Notes: generated by a model not told the origin, from the letters alone. A stretch of 64,000 nt of DNA from Calothrix sp. FI2-JRJ7 (GCA_019359675.1 JAHHGX010000078.1:1-64000), one strand, 5' to 3'. Counted from the first letter of the stretch, positions 1-9,736 are shown. A program made the numbers and translations.

Positions 1-119
1 GTTGGGGAATTTGAGAAGACACCCAGAGTCGTAAAATGCTTATCCTGCAATATGTCTAGTTCTGCCTTCCATGCTTCCCCTGCCTCAAGAAACCCCCAGC
101 GCGCGACTTGTGTGTACAC
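1..119 (-). CDS. possible 5' part of an unknown gene running off the left edge
   Basis: On the minus strand a GTG at 119 opens a frame of 39 codons that stays open to the window edge. An AAGG sequence lies a few bases upstream and could serve as ribosome binding site. The predicted peptide (starting VYTQVARWGF) does not remind me of any family. The frame is also open upstream of the GTG until a stop inside the G-rich repeat at about 131-151, so the start is uncertain. The stretch is short enough to be open by chance. Confidence 0.25.
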   Translation of the reverse strand, partial: MYTQVARWGFLEAGEAWKAELDILQDKHFTTLGVFSNSP

Positions 120-153
120 GGTAGCCTTATTAAGGGGGGCTAGGGGGGATCAA

Positions 154-1260
154 TTAATGATACGTTTGCATCAATGCTTTTTCTATTGACCCCAAACTTT
201 TATATGCTCTTACAAGTTGATGTGCAGGAGTTTCGCGCTTTGACAATAAACTTTTAAGCGGCGCCAGGAACTCAACATCAGAGTCATTATCATTATTAAG
301 AGCAACTTCAGCAGCGTGAATAACTTGAGTTGCGGCGCCGAAAATTTCTTCATTGTCGAATGCTTCTTGGGCAGAAAGTTGATGTAACGCAGCATCGGGA
401 ACAATCGCTCGACCTGATAAAGTTGTGTCTAACACTAAACCCTTTAATAAAGCTAATATCCCAGCATAAATACTAAAATCATCACAGCTATCACAAGCCT
501 TAAATTCAATTCGACCTACTTCTGCTGGCAAACGCGCAATTTTAGTAAGTGCAGGAATACTTGAAATAAGTTGTTCTTGTTCTGCTACAAATACTCGTGT
601 TGCCGCACGCTTTCCTGTACGAATAAACGTTCTTACTGATAATCCTTCCCATAAAGTACCCTCATAAAAAGGAGAGCTATAGCTAAAAGGAACAATATAG
701 GGACTGTAATAAGTTAACTTCTGACCAATCTCAATTACACGCTCTACTGGTAAATCAGCCATTGAGATATTTAAATCTGGTCCATATGAAACCATATATA
801 TATTAACCGTTTGTTCATCTGGATATGCCTGCAACTCACTAATTTCAAAAGCATTTAACGGTGGTTGAGGTTCATATTTTGATTGGTAAGGGTTGTAACT
901 AATTAGAACTGGAGAAAGTCCAAACTTAGACGCAACTTCGCACAGCAAACAGAAACTCTCATTGAGTTCTGTAATAGTATCTTCAATACTAGAGTTAATC
1001 GTAGTGCGTATCTCAATTCCTTTTGGCACGCATTCCACAAACTCCTCAGACTCTGAAAAACGTTCAAACCCTTCAATATACCATCTTTTTTTTCTAATCC
1101 CAGCATCTCCCATATGCAGGTGTAAATAATCATCAGCATACTCTGGTAATGCTTCAATTATCTGATTAAAATCAGCAAACTTTGCACGTGAAAAATCAAC
1201 AAAATTTCCCACACGGTCAACGAAAGCAACCTCATGTTCTATGCCAAAATTAAACATCAT
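154..1260 (-). CDS. glutamate-cysteine ligase-like (GCS2-type) protein
   Basis: The 368-residue protein begins with FGIEHEVAF, the Glu-containing strand typical of the carboxylate-amine/glutamate-cysteine ligase GCS2 fold, and has later conserved segments RTFIRTGKRAA and RIEFKACDSCDD. Family members join an amino acid to a carboxylate with ATP, and the best known makes gamma-glutamylcysteine for glutathione. This is not obviously the main cyanobacterial GshA, so the substrate is open and it may be a paralogue. The start is the first of two adjacent ATGs. The gene stands alone, divergent from the TerB gene at 1653 across an AT-rich spacer. Cytosolic, with no signal peptide or membrane segment. 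Confidence 0.7.
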   Translation of the reverse strand: MMFNFGIEHEVAFVDRVGNFVDFSRAKFADFNQIIEALPEYADDYLHLHMGDAGIRKKRWYIEGFERFSESEEFVECVPKGIEIRTTINSSIEDTITELNESFCLLCEVASKFGLSPVLISYNPYQSKYEPQPPLNAFEISELQAYPDEQTVNIYMVSYGPDLNISMADLPVERVIEIGQKLTYYSPYIVPFSYSSPFYEGTLWEGLSVRTFIRTGKRAATRVFVAEQEQLISSIPALTKIARLPAEVGRIEFKACDSCDDFSIYAGILALLKGLVLDTTLSGRAIVPDAALHQLSAQEAFDNEEIFGAATQVIHAAEVALNNDNDSDVEFLAPLKSLLSKRETPAHQLVRAYKSLGSIEKALMQTYH

Positions 1261-1652
1261 TCACACCTTTAAACATTTGCAACCAAATTCGACGGATATA
1301 ACAATTTACTCCTACTACTTGCCAAACATTAGCAAAGAACTTGTAAACAATACTGTCTACTTAGATACATTGATAACTACAGTAATATTAGTAATCTTAT
1401 ATACATACACTACTCAAATTATTTTTTTAATTAATTAGAAATAATTCTCAATATTTATATAAAAAATTATACTGTAATATTTCGATATAAAGTCTGTCAA
1501 AAATTGATTAAATAATAAAATAAAATACTTAAACTAGAAACAAGTGATAAAAATACCTAATACTAAACCCCTCAATTTCTCAATTTTCACCCTTACTGCC
1601 TTAACTAACCGTTCGCTAGTATGGACATAAATACAGCTTTAGGCATGACTTT
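1261..1652. other. AT-rich divergent intergenic region
   Basis: About 390 bp of very AT-rich DNA separate the ligase homologue (minus) from the TerB/Mo-nitrogenase-C gene (plus). It must hold both promoters, but I see no clear sigma-70 box pair or operator. A 65-codon open frame inside it at 1241-1438 is low-complexity and overlaps the ligase start, so I do not call it. Confidence 0.5.
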
Positions 1653-2339
1653 ATGATGAGTGCGGTAAAATCTCCTTACAGCAGCGAACAAGTGAGTGCG
1701 TGGTTGCGCGGGTTGCTCGCTATTGCTTGGGCAGATGGCGATTTCGATGATCAAGAACAGCAGTTAATTGCTAGCATTACCGAGCAGGAGTTAGCTCCTG
1801 GGCTAGTAATCGAGTCACTAGAAGATATTTCGCCAGACGAACTAGCAATTGTACTAGGTAAAGGTACACCCCTAGCAGAGAATTTCTTACGAACTGCCGT
1901 AATGGTGGCAATTGCCGATGGTACATATACCAAAAGTGAAGAGTACATGCTTCATGAGTTGTGCAAAGCTTTAGGTGAACCAGAAAATATTCTTGAAGCT
2001 TTACGTCACACCCTTGAACATCCAGAACAAATTGACCCAGCAACATCACAAGTAATAACTATAACTCCCGGTCGTCAACACCCAAATGCGCTTCATCCAG
2101 TGCGTGACTGGCTAGATAAGCTCGAAATTCATGACCCTAGAGTTGCACGTTTCTTGTGTAAAATGATTCCCTCGCAATGTCCATTTGAACGTGATGTAAC
2201 TTTATTTAAGCGCAAAATAGTTCATATTCCTCCCCTATGTAAACTCAATCCCATCTACGAACAACTAGTAGGGTTGCGTTTCCGTGCGCTTTCTTACTTA
2301 GCTGATGATTGTGGTGAGGATGTCACTCCGTATATATAA
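1653..2339 (+). CDS. TerB-like domain protein with Mo-dependent nitrogenase C-terminal domain
   Basis: The 228-residue protein has two parts. Residues about 10-130 form a helical TerB-like domain with two acidic signatures (AWADGDFDDQE and AIADGTYTKSEE), which in TerB bind metal. Residues about 145-228 match the cyanobacterial domain called Mo-dependent nitrogenase C-terminal (Mo_nitro_C): HPVRDWLDKLEIHDPRV, a Cys-containing CPFERDV segment and a Pro-Leu-Cys-rich end. That domain is named after nitrogenase clusters but its function is not established. No nif gene is visible nearby. ATG start at 1653. What is seen is the domain fusion; any link to nitrogen fixation is inference only. Confidence 0.7.
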   Translation: MMSAVKSPYSSEQVSAWLRGLLAIAWADGDFDDQEQQLIASITEQELAPGLVIESLEDISPDELAIVLGKGTPLAENFLRTAVMVAIADGTYTKSEEYMLHELCKALGEPENILEALRHTLEHPEQIDPATSQVITITPGRQHPNALHPVRDWLDKLEIHDPRVARFLCKMIPSQCPFERDVTLFKRKIVHIPPLCKLNPIYEQLVGLRFRALSYLADDCGEDVTPYI

Positions 2340-2357
2340 AATAGTGCGCTCGTGGAG

Positions 2358-2477
2358 AGTTCTGAGTGCTGAGTGTAAAGACCGAATTAATTAGGTTAAT
2401 GGTGCTAAGAATATTTATAATAGAAGACTCATGACTCTTAACTTATTACTCAGCACTCAGTACTCAGAACTCAGCAC
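2358..2477. repeat. STRR-type short repeats, inverted pair
   Basis: The strings GAGTTCTGAGTGCTGAGT (2357-2374) and, about 70 bp later, several ACTCAG units (2446-2477) are inverted copies of each other. They resemble the heptameric short tandemly repeated sequences common in heterocystous cyanobacteria. They lie between the TerB gene and obgE and could form a hairpin in the RNA. Confidence 0.6.
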
Positions 2478-2483
2478 TTTTGA

Positions 2484-3524
<1,041 letters not shown>

Positions 3525-3533
3525 TGTACAACA

Positions 3534-4073
3534 ATGTATAAATTTTATGCTGCTGATGAAAAAGAAACCATAGTTTATGGTGCAGCTAAACCCGGTTATT
3601 CAAACGAGGAAGTTAATAACTGGGTACAGTTTATGCAGCAACAAGATATCCAGAAAGTTTGTTGCTTGCTCGCAGATGCTCAATTAACTCGTTATCCATC
3701 AAACCTACTAGAAATTTATTACCTTCGATTTGGTAAAGATAAAGTATGCTCGGCGCCGATTAAAGATTTTCACTTAGCAGGCGCAGAAACATTGACTCAA
3801 ATTATCTTGCCGTTTTTAAACGAGGCTTTTCAAGAAAGCGAAAAAGTAGTTGTGCATTGCGGCGGAGGAATTGGACGCACAGGACATGTACTAGCTGCTT
3901 GGTTAGTACATAGTCGCGGAATATCAAACCGCGAGGCAATTGCTGCTGTAAAAAAAACAGGTAGAGACCCTTATGAAGCAGCATTTGCCGCTCCTTTTTA
4001 CGTTAAAAATCCTTGGAAAGTTGTAACCGAACTAAATGCACTTCTTGATAAATGCCATGACAAACATCAGTGA
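3534..4073 (+). CDS. dual-specificity / tyrosine phosphatase-like protein
   Basis: The 179-residue protein carries the cysteine phosphatase P-loop HCGGGIGRTG, with Cys109 as nucleophile and Arg115 for phosphate binding, matching the CX5R signature. An upstream ADAQL segment could supply the general acid. The family removes phosphate from Tyr, Ser/Thr or small phosphorylated molecules, and the substrate here is unknown. It starts 10 bp after obgE and is probably in the same transcript. Its last 7 bp overlap the end of the convergent LysM gene. Soluble, with no signal peptide. Confidence 0.85.
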   Translation: MYKFYAADEKETIVYGAAKPGYSNEEVNNWVQFMQQQDIQKVCCLLADAQLTRYPSNLLEIYYLRFGKDKVCSAPIKDFHLAGAETLTQIILPFLNEAFQESEKVVVHCGGGIGRTGHVLAAWLVHSRGISNREAIAAVKKTGRDPYEAAFAAPFYVKNPWKVVTELNALLDKCHDKHQ

Positions 4074-4228
4074 TAACCACATTGTAAAGGTATCAACATT
4101 CTGATTCCTGGCATTAGTACAATTACATCTGGATTAGCATCAATAATTAGTTGCCAAAAAACACGATTTCCATAAAACTTCTCTGTGATTTTTAATAAAG
4201 TATCACCTGGTTCGACAGTATAAAGCAT
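4067..4228 (-). CDS. 53-residue LysM-domain protein
   Basis: An ATG at 4228 opens a 53-codon frame that reads MLYTVEPGDTLLKITEKFYG, then a segment with NRVFW, DANPD and a final MPGIRMLIP. This is a nearly complete single LysM motif: the YxVxxGDTLxxI start, a DANP turn and a PGxxLxIP-like end. LysM binds N-acetylglucosamine polymers such as peptidoglycan. There is no signal peptide and no partner domain, so it is either a stand-alone LysM peptide or the remnant of a larger protein. The stop overlaps the last codons of the convergent phosphatase gene by 7 bp. Confidence 0.75.
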   Translation of the reverse strand: MLYTVEPGDTLLKITEKFYGNRVFWQLIIDANPDVIVLMPGIRMLIPLQCGYH

Positions 4229-4330
4229 TACCCCAATCCTTTACATTTTGTAAACTTGAAACGAGCAGCAGCGTAATATCTTTAACTATTGCATTATGTA
4301 GGCAAGGAGAGAATATTCTCTATCCTAGCA

Positions 4331-4353
4331 ACGGCGCCCATAATCATGGGCGC
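4331..4353. repeat. inverted repeat upstream of aroE
   Basis: GGCGCCCA and TGGGCGCG flank a six-base centre (TAATCA), giving a strong GC-rich hairpin in an AT-rich spacer between the LysM gene and aroE, which point away from each other. It could be an operator-like site or an RNA structure. It includes one copy of the GGCGCC palindrome. Confidence 0.5.
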
Positions 4354-4471
4354 GTTAATTACATAAATTTACGAATAGTAAATTCATTTGCTTCTAGTTA
4401 TATAATTAGTAGTAAACTTGTCAGCTTATGCACAAGCATTTATATAACAGTTACCATCAGGGCTACCAAAG

Positions 4472-5335
4472 TTGATTACAGGAACAACCAAGCTTTTAGG
4501 TGTAATAGGATATCCAGTAGAGCATTCGCTATCACCTCGGATGCATAATGCTGCCATCGCCCAGATGGGAATAGATTATGCTTACCTGCCATTTCCAATC
4601 GCACCACAAAATTTACAAGCTGCGTTAGAAGGGTTTGCAGCAATTGGAGTAGTGGGTTTTAGCGTTACCATTCCCCATAAACAAACAATTATTCCCCTAT
4701 TATCCGAAATATCAAGTCTGGCTCAATCTGTCGGTGCTGTAAACACTGTTGTTCGTAAAGATAATCAATGGATTGGTACGAACACCGACGTTGAAGGATT
4801 TATTGCTCCCCTACAATCAACATATAACCGTGATTGGCACAAAACTACAGCAGTTATTTTAGGTAACGGAGGAGCAGCACGCGCAGTTGTTGCAGGATGC
4901 TTTGAGTTAGGTTGTCCCGAAATTCACATAGTAGGACGTAACCTAAATAAATTAGTCGCCTTTCATGAAAGCTGGAACAATTCAACAATAGCTACACATT
5001 TACATGTACATCACTGGGATAAACTACCAAAATATATCCCACAAGCGAATCTCATTGTAAACACAACACCTATTGGCATGTATCCTCATATTGATGAGGC
5101 GCCTTTAACTCCCGAAGAAATAAATAACTTACCAGATGGCGCCATCGCCTATGATTTAACTTATAATCCAAACCCAACAACATTTCTCAAACTAGCACAA
5201 CAAGCCGAAGCCATAACTATAAACGGCTTAGAAATGTTAGTACAACAAGGCGCCGCTGCCTTAAAAATTTGGCTACAACGCGAAACAGTACCCGTCGATG
5301 TCATGCGTCAAACTTTGATACAACACCTACAGTAA
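4472..5335 (+). CDS. aroE: shikimate dehydrogenase
   Basis: The 287-residue enzyme reduces 3-dehydroshikimate to shikimate with NADPH in aromatic amino acid synthesis. Visible signatures are the substrate segment GYPVEHSLSPRMHN (residues 13-26), catalytic Lys70 in TIPHK, Asn91 in GAVNTVV, catalytic Asp106 in NTDVEGF and the nucleotide-binding GNGGAARA loop at 131-138. Length is typical. The start used is TTG at 4472, since the conserved sequence begins immediately after and no in-frame ATG precedes it usefully. It is convergent with the Nudix gene, separated by a palindromic repeat. Confidence 0.95.
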   Translation: MITGTTKLLGVIGYPVEHSLSPRMHNAAIAQMGIDYAYLPFPIAPQNLQAALEGFAAIGVVGFSVTIPHKQTIIPLLSEISSLAQSVGAVNTVVRKDNQWIGTNTDVEGFIAPLQSTYNRDWHKTTAVILGNGGAARAVVAGCFELGCPEIHIVGRNLNKLVAFHESWNNSTIATHLHVHHWDKLPKYIPQANLIVNTTPIGMYPHIDEAPLTPEEINNLPDGAIAYDLTYNPNPTTFLKLAQQAEAITINGLEMLVQQGAAALKIWLQRETVPVDVMRQTLIQHLQ

Positions 5336-5360
5336 AGACGCGACATGTCGCGTCTCTACA
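5336..5360. terminator. GACGCGACATGTCGCGTC palindrome, probable bidirectional terminator
   Basis: A perfect 18-bp palindrome GACGCGACATGTCGCGTC followed by TCTAC lies between the convergent aroE and Nudix genes. It belongs to a dispersed family (AGACGN...NCGTCTCTAC) also found at 9737, 19650, 27152, 30123, 30179 and 50337. Confidence 0.65.
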
Positions 5361-5364
5361 AGTT

Positions 5365-5913
5365 TTAACTTAAAAACTTCCGTGCCAGTAAAAAGCTAGA
5401 AATTGATTTGGCATCAATGGGTTCACCGTCTAAAATGGCGTTCTCTAACTGTTCTGGACTCCAAATTAGCACTTCGATATCTTCATCATCATCTTGTGCA
5501 GGTGGTTTTTCGAGCTTTTCTAAATCAGTTGCCAAAAATGCGTAAATAATTTCATCCGAATAACCAGGTGCCAGAAAAAATTCGCCAAGTTTCTGCCATT
5601 GGTTCGCATGATAACCTGTTTCTTCTTCAATCTCCCGCTTTACTGTTTCTGATGGGTCTTCATTTACTTCAACAGTACCAGCAGGAAACTCAATAACTCT
5701 CCCACTCACCGCAAAACGATATTGACGCACCAGTATGAGTTTACCGTCTGATGTTACGGGTACTGCTAAGGCGCCTCCAGGGTGACGAATACACTCCCAA
5801 TCACCCTCAACTTGATTGGGTAAACGTAACCGATTCACTTCAAAATCAAACTTTCTTCCCTTATAGAATAAGCGCTGTTTTAGTAGCTGCGGTAATTCTC
5901 TACCTAATGGCAT
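5365..5913 (-). CDS. Nudix hydrolase, ADP-ribose pyrophosphatase type
   Basis: The 182-residue protein contains a complete Nudix box: Gly79, Glu85, then REIEEETGY at 93-101, exactly matching GX5EX7REUXEEXGU. The preceding FPAGTVE and the following SDEIIYAFLA segments resemble ADP-ribose diphosphatases, which hydrolyse ADP-ribose to AMP and ribose-5-phosphate with Mg2+. Substrate is inferred from the family. The ATG is at 5913, and folK lies 17 bp upstream on the same strand, so the two are probably transcribed together. Confidence 0.88.
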   Translation of the reverse strand: MPLGRELPQLLKQRLFYKGRKFDFEVNRLRLPNQVEGDWECIRHPGGALAVPVTSDGKLILVRQYRFAVSGRVIEFPAGTVEVNEDPSETVKREIEEETGYHANQWQKLGEFFLAPGYSDEIIYAFLATDLEKLEKPPAQDDDEDIEVLIWSPEQLENAILDGEPIDAKSISSFLLARKFLS

Positions 5914-5930
5914 AATTCAGTTAGTTTTGT

Positions 5931-6401
5931 TTATATTTTGGTACAGTTTACATCTTTAATCAGCTCTTTAATCGTTAGACCTGAAACTGGGTCTACCCAA
6001 TCTGGTGCTATTTCCACAAGTGGCACTAACACAAAAGCACGTTCTCGCATCCGAGGGTGAGGAATTTGTAATTTCGGTGTTTCGATAATTTGGTCTGAGT
6101 ATAATAATATATCTAAATCTAAGGTACGCGCTCCCCAACGCTCACCACGCAGGCGCCCAAACTTATTTTCAATTTTTAACAATACTTCTAGCAGTAATTC
6201 TGGTATCATTTCCACTTGCAATAAAACGCAACCGTTAAGATAATCTGGCTGTGGTGGACCTACCGCTTTGGTACGATACAAACTCGATTGGGAAATTAAT
6301 CTAATTCCCGGCGTTTGCGCTATCGCGTCAATCGCCCCTAATAAAATCGTGTGACTGTCACCAATATTGCTTCCTAAAGCAATCGCTGTATTATTAGACA
6401 A
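5931..6401 (-). CDS. folK: 2-amino-4-hydroxy-6-hydroxymethyldihydropteridine diphosphokinase
   Basis: The 156-residue protein is a standard HPPK, transferring pyrophosphate from ATP to the pterin in folate synthesis. It shows the IALGSNIGD start, the SSLYRTKAVG loop, the FGRLRGERWGARTLDLDILL signature with the Asp pair that binds Mg2+, and the IPHPRMRERAFVL end. Length is normal for a single-domain HPPK. It is the first gene of a likely folK-Nudix unit and is divergent from the penicillin-binding protein gene. Confidence 0.95.
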   Translation of the reverse strand: MSNNTAIALGSNIGDSHTILLGAIDAIAQTPGIRLISQSSLYRTKAVGPPQPDYLNGCVLLQVEMIPELLLEVLLKIENKFGRLRGERWGARTLDLDILLYSDQIIETPKLQIPHPRMRERAFVLVPLVEIAPDWVDPVSGLTIKELIKDVNCTKI

Positions 6402-6614
6402 GCTGTTTTTCCTGCTTACGCTCTATTTCAACAATTCGTATTATTAATGTATTTTATTTTACGAAATTGAATTGAAAAAAATCATACGTAAGTGTTAAAT
6501 AACAGTATATATAATTAAACTCTGATGGAATGTTATACTAACACAAACATAGTGCTTCGATTCAAAAGTTTTGATTATTCGTTAATTAGCAACTGCTTCA
6601 TATGAGGAACTGAC

Positions 6615-9215
6615 GTGGTTAAGTTTACCTCTTGGTTCAAAGACAAAACCAACTTGAGTGATACGCATACAAACAATTCTGAGTTGCCATCGGGCGACGA
6701 TGTTCAACCAACTGTTGAGGTTGACGTTTCAGAATTGACGACTGATTCTGAGAAGCCAAGGAAGCAAGGCAAAGGTAAGCAGTTGCTTAACAAAGTCGGG
6801 AGAGTGTCATCTACAATAGTCTCTAAACTCCCTGGCCACCCAAAACCGCTATACCGTCGGTTCTGGTTTATCGCTTTCTTAGGTCTAGGTGGTGGCGCCA
6901 TTGCGGTGGCTAACACTATTTCCTCTATCGACCGAAATTTACCTCCTACCTCAGAACTCAACAGTTTGGTGCGTGAGCAAACGCTGACTATTAAAGCTGT
7001 TGATGGCACAATTTTACAGCAGTCTGGACCTGCAACGCGCGAACAGCTAGCACTTTCAGAAATTCCCGAAAAACTCAGAAAAGCTTTTATTGCTTCTGAA
7101 GACCGACGCTTTGATAAACATAACGGAGTTGATGCTCAAGGTATCGCTCGTGCTATAGTCAATAATTTGCGCTCGCAAAATGTCGTTGAAGGTGGTAGTA
7201 CTATTACCCAGCAGTTAGCGCGTATTCTTTTCCTGAAGCAAGAAAAAACCATGTTGCGTAAGGTTAGAGAAGTGCGTTTAGCTCAGAAGATGGAAAAAGA
7301 ATTAAGCAAAGATAAGATTTTGGAACGATATTTAAATCTTGTTTACCTTGGTTCTGGCGCCTATGGTGTTGGTGATGCTTCTTGGGTATATTTTAGTAAG
7401 CCAGTTAGCGAACTAACTTTGAGTGAAATGGCTACTATCGCTGGTTTGGCGCCTGCACCAAGTGTGTACGCTCCTGATAAAAACCCCGAAGCAGCAAAAC
7501 AGCGTCGCAACTTAGTTTTAGCGCGAATGCTTGAAGACGGTGTAATTACTGCTGCCGAAAAAGAACAAGCAGTTTCAGAAACACTTACTATTAAATCAAG
7601 CCTACCCAAACGCTTAGAAGTTCAAGCACCTTACTTTACTAGCTTTGTTCAAAAAGAACTGCCGAAGTACGTTTCCCCCGAAGTTATAGAAGCAGGTGGG
7701 TTAACCGTAGAAACAACTCTCAACCCAACGATGCAAGCAGCAGCAGACAAAGCTGTCGCGAAAACATTGCGAAATCAAGGACGTTGGGAAAACTTCAAAC
7801 AGGCAGCATTAGTTTCAATTGACCCCCGCACCGGACAAATTAAAGCGATGGTGGGTGGTAAAGATTTTGGCAAAAACCAATTTAACCGCGTCACCCAAGC
7901 ACAGCGACAACCTGGCTCAACTTTTAAAGGATTTCTTTACGCAACAGCTATTGCTACTGGCATGAGTCCTTATGACAGTTTTCAAGATAGCCCATTAGTA
8001 GTAGACGGTTACGAACCAAAGAACTTCGATGAAGGTTATCGAGGTTCGCTTGATATGCGAACAGCCCTAACTAAATCAATTAATATTGTCGCAGTACGAA
8101 TTTTGATGAAAGTGGGCTTTAACCCCGTCATCGACCTTGCCCATAAAATGGGTATAAAATCTGAACTCCGACCAATGTATTCTTTAGCACTTGGTTCTTC
8201 TGAAGTTAATTTGCTTGAATTAACAAGTGCTTATGGTAGTTTTGCAACTCAAGGGGTTCATAACGAAGTACACGGTATTACCCGTATTCTTAATCGTCGA
8301 GGTGAAGAAATTTGGAAGGCAAATTTTACACCCGTTCGCGCGCTTGATTCTGATAGCGCTAATATTACAACCTGGATGTTAAGAAATGTTGTAACATCTG
8401 GAACTGGTCAACCTGCACAGTTGGGCAATCGTCCAGTCGCAGGTAAAACCGGAACGACCGATGAAGCTCGTGATTTGTGGTTTATTGGATTTATTCCACA
8501 ACTTGTAACTGGGGTATGGTTGGGTAACGATAATAATAATGTTACTTACGGCAGTAGTGCGAGTGCGGCTTACACTTGGCACGAGTTTATGGAAGAAACT
8601 GTAAAGGGAATGCCAGTTGAACAATTTGCCGAACGTCCAAAACTCAACGGTCGTAAAGGCACTATTAAAGCTGAACCAGTCAAAGCTAGACGACTTGTCA
8701 ACCGTTCATTCTCCGATAACGAGCGCTCTGGTAATAATAGTTCTGGTGATGATTCTTCAAGACAATCTCGAAGGCGCCGCAGTAGTCAAGTAAGTTCGGA
8801 CAATAATAACGATAACGATAACAATAACGAACAATCATCAAGAAGGCGCCGACGTTCATTCCAAACCTTCCAGCAAGATAACTCAGATGATAATACGCCA
8901 CGTCGTCGCAGACGGCGTAGTCGAAGCGATAATTCCAATTCGTCGTCAAGTACCACATCAAACAATAGCTCAGATTCTTCCTCCGACTCCCGTCCAAGGC
9001 GCCGACGTAGAAGTTCCTCAGATTCAGATTCGTCTTCTTCCTCGTCATCTCAACCAACGTCTTCGTCGCGTCGCAGAAGTTCAGGATCTTATAAAGATAG
9101 CGGTAGCTCCCGACCCTCACGTTCTCGAAGTTCTGGTTCTGAAGGTTCAAGTAGTAACAACTCCTCACCAAGCACACCATCATGGCGCGAACGTTTAAGA
9201 CCGGATGGTGGTTAG
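6615..9215 (+). CDS. class A penicillin-binding protein (PBP1A family)
   Basis: The 866-residue bifunctional enzyme polymerises and cross-links peptidoglycan. A cytoplasmic N-terminus (1-82) precedes one membrane segment (83-103). The GT51 glycosyltransferase domain follows, with catalytic SEDRRF (161-166) and GGSTITQQLAR (193-203). The transpeptidase domain has STFK (435-438, nucleophile Ser435), SIN (488-490) and KTGTT (611-615). From about residue 690 the protein ends in some 170 residues of Ser, Asn, Asp and Arg, with blocks such as SRRRRRS; this tail is periplasmic by topology and may bind cell wall polymers. GTG start at 6615 with GAGGAA 6 bp upstream. Confidence 0.93.
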   Translation: MVKFTSWFKDKTNLSDTHTNNSELPSGDDVQPTVEVDVSELTTDSEKPRKQGKGKQLLNKVGRVSSTIVSKLPGHPKPLYRRFWFIAFLGLGGGAIAVANTISSIDRNLPPTSELNSLVREQTLTIKAVDGTILQQSGPATREQLALSEIPEKLRKAFIASEDRRFDKHNGVDAQGIARAIVNNLRSQNVVEGGSTITQQLARILFLKQEKTMLRKVREVRLAQKMEKELSKDKILERYLNLVYLGSGAYGVGDASWVYFSKPVSELTLSEMATIAGLAPAPSVYAPDKNPEAAKQRRNLVLARMLEDGVITAAEKEQAVSETLTIKSSLPKRLEVQAPYFTSFVQKELPKYVSPEVIEAGGLTVETTLNPTMQAAADKAVAKTLRNQGRWENFKQAALVSIDPRTGQIKAMVGGKDFGKNQFNRVTQAQRQPGSTFKGFLYATAIATGMSPYDSFQDSPLVVDGYEPKNFDEGYRGSLDMRTALTKSINIVAVRILMKVGFNPVIDLAHKMGIKSELRPMYSLALGSSEVNLLELTSAYGSFATQGVHNEVHGITRILNRRGEEIWKANFTPVRALDSDSANITTWMLRNVVTSGTGQPAQLGNRPVAGKTGTTDEARDLWFIGFIPQLVTGVWLGNDNNNVTYGSSASAAYTWHEFMEETVKGMPVEQFAERPKLNGRKGTIKAEPVKARRLVNRSFSDNERSGNNSSGDDSSRQSRRRRSSQVSSDNNNDNDNNNEQSSRRRRRSFQTFQQDNSDDNTPRRRRRRSRSDNSNSSSSTTSNNSSDSSSDSRPRRRRRSSSDSDSSSSSSSQPTSSSRRRSSGSYKDSGSSRPSRSRSSGSEGSSSNNSSPSTPSWRERLRPDGG

Positions 9216-9298
9216 TCAGGCTAAGTATACTACAATAAAATAATATAAAAGGTTCTCGATTTTCTCAAAATCTGGAATCTCACACCCAATAACTGCAT

Positions 9299-9338
9299 AC
9301 CCGCACAAACAACTTTCATGCTTTTTGCGCGGGTTTTT
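9299..9338 (+). terminator. intrinsic terminator after the penicillin-binding protein gene
   Basis: CCCGCACAAA and TTTGCGCGGG form a 10-bp stem with one mismatch, followed by a T run (GTTTTTTAC). It lies 85 bp after the PBP stop and is the obvious end of that transcript. Confidence 0.75.
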
Positions 9339-9493
9339 TACTACTAATATTTCATTGTATAAAAGGATACTCATCCTCAAGAAATTAAAATCTCCTTCTA
9401 CAGTGCTTTTGACCATTCTCCCTACTGGGAGATGAAGTCAGAGCCGAATTTTTATACGGTCATAAGTAGCGCAGTTAACAAGAGGAAATACTT

Positions 9494-9721
9494 ATGTACT
9501 TATTCATGCAAGCGGCAGGTGCCGTATCTCAAGAGCCTAGTTTTCCAGTAGCTTCAGTTGCAGTATATGTAATTGGTTTCATTGCAGCTACAACAATAGG
9601 TTCCATTGCTTGGTATAACTCAAAACGTCCTGTAGGTTGGGAAGACAAAGAACGTCCAAGTGTTGTACCCAAAGTTGAAAAAGAGGAAACCCCAGGTATT
9701 GGAGAACCCAAAACTGAATAA
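9494..9721 (+). CDS. psb35: small single-span thylakoid protein, Psb35-like
   Basis: The 75-residue protein has a short N-terminus (MYLFMQAAGAV), one hydrophobic segment at about 22-41 ending in SIAWYNSKRP, and a polar tail with GWEDKERPS and Pro/Glu-rich sequence. This resembles the small cyanobacterial photosystem II assembly protein Psb35, which associates with the CP47 module and high-light-inducible proteins; I recall the family from its WYNSKRPxGWE core. The name is less certain than the gene itself. GAGGAAA lies 6 bp before the ATG. Confidence 0.6.
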   Translation: MYLFMQAAGAVSQEPSFPVASVAVYVIGFIAATTIGSIAWYNSKRPVGWEDKERPSVVPKVEKEETPGIGEPKTE

Positions 9722-9736
9722 AAATGACGATTTCGG

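Noticed and set aside
1241-1438. 65-codon frame overlapping the ligase start
   Set aside because: Low-complexity Thr/Ile/Tyr sequence from AT-rich DNA, no ribosome binding site.
1653-2339. Nitrogenase structural gene
   Set aside because: Only the C-terminal Mo_nitro_C domain resembles nitrogenase-associated sequence; there are no cofactor ligands and no nif neighbours.
8698-9183. 161-codon minus-strand frame opposite the penicillin-binding protein tail
   Set aside because: A by-product of the Ser/Arg/Asn codon bias of the real gene; rich in Tyr, Asn and Cys with no family match.
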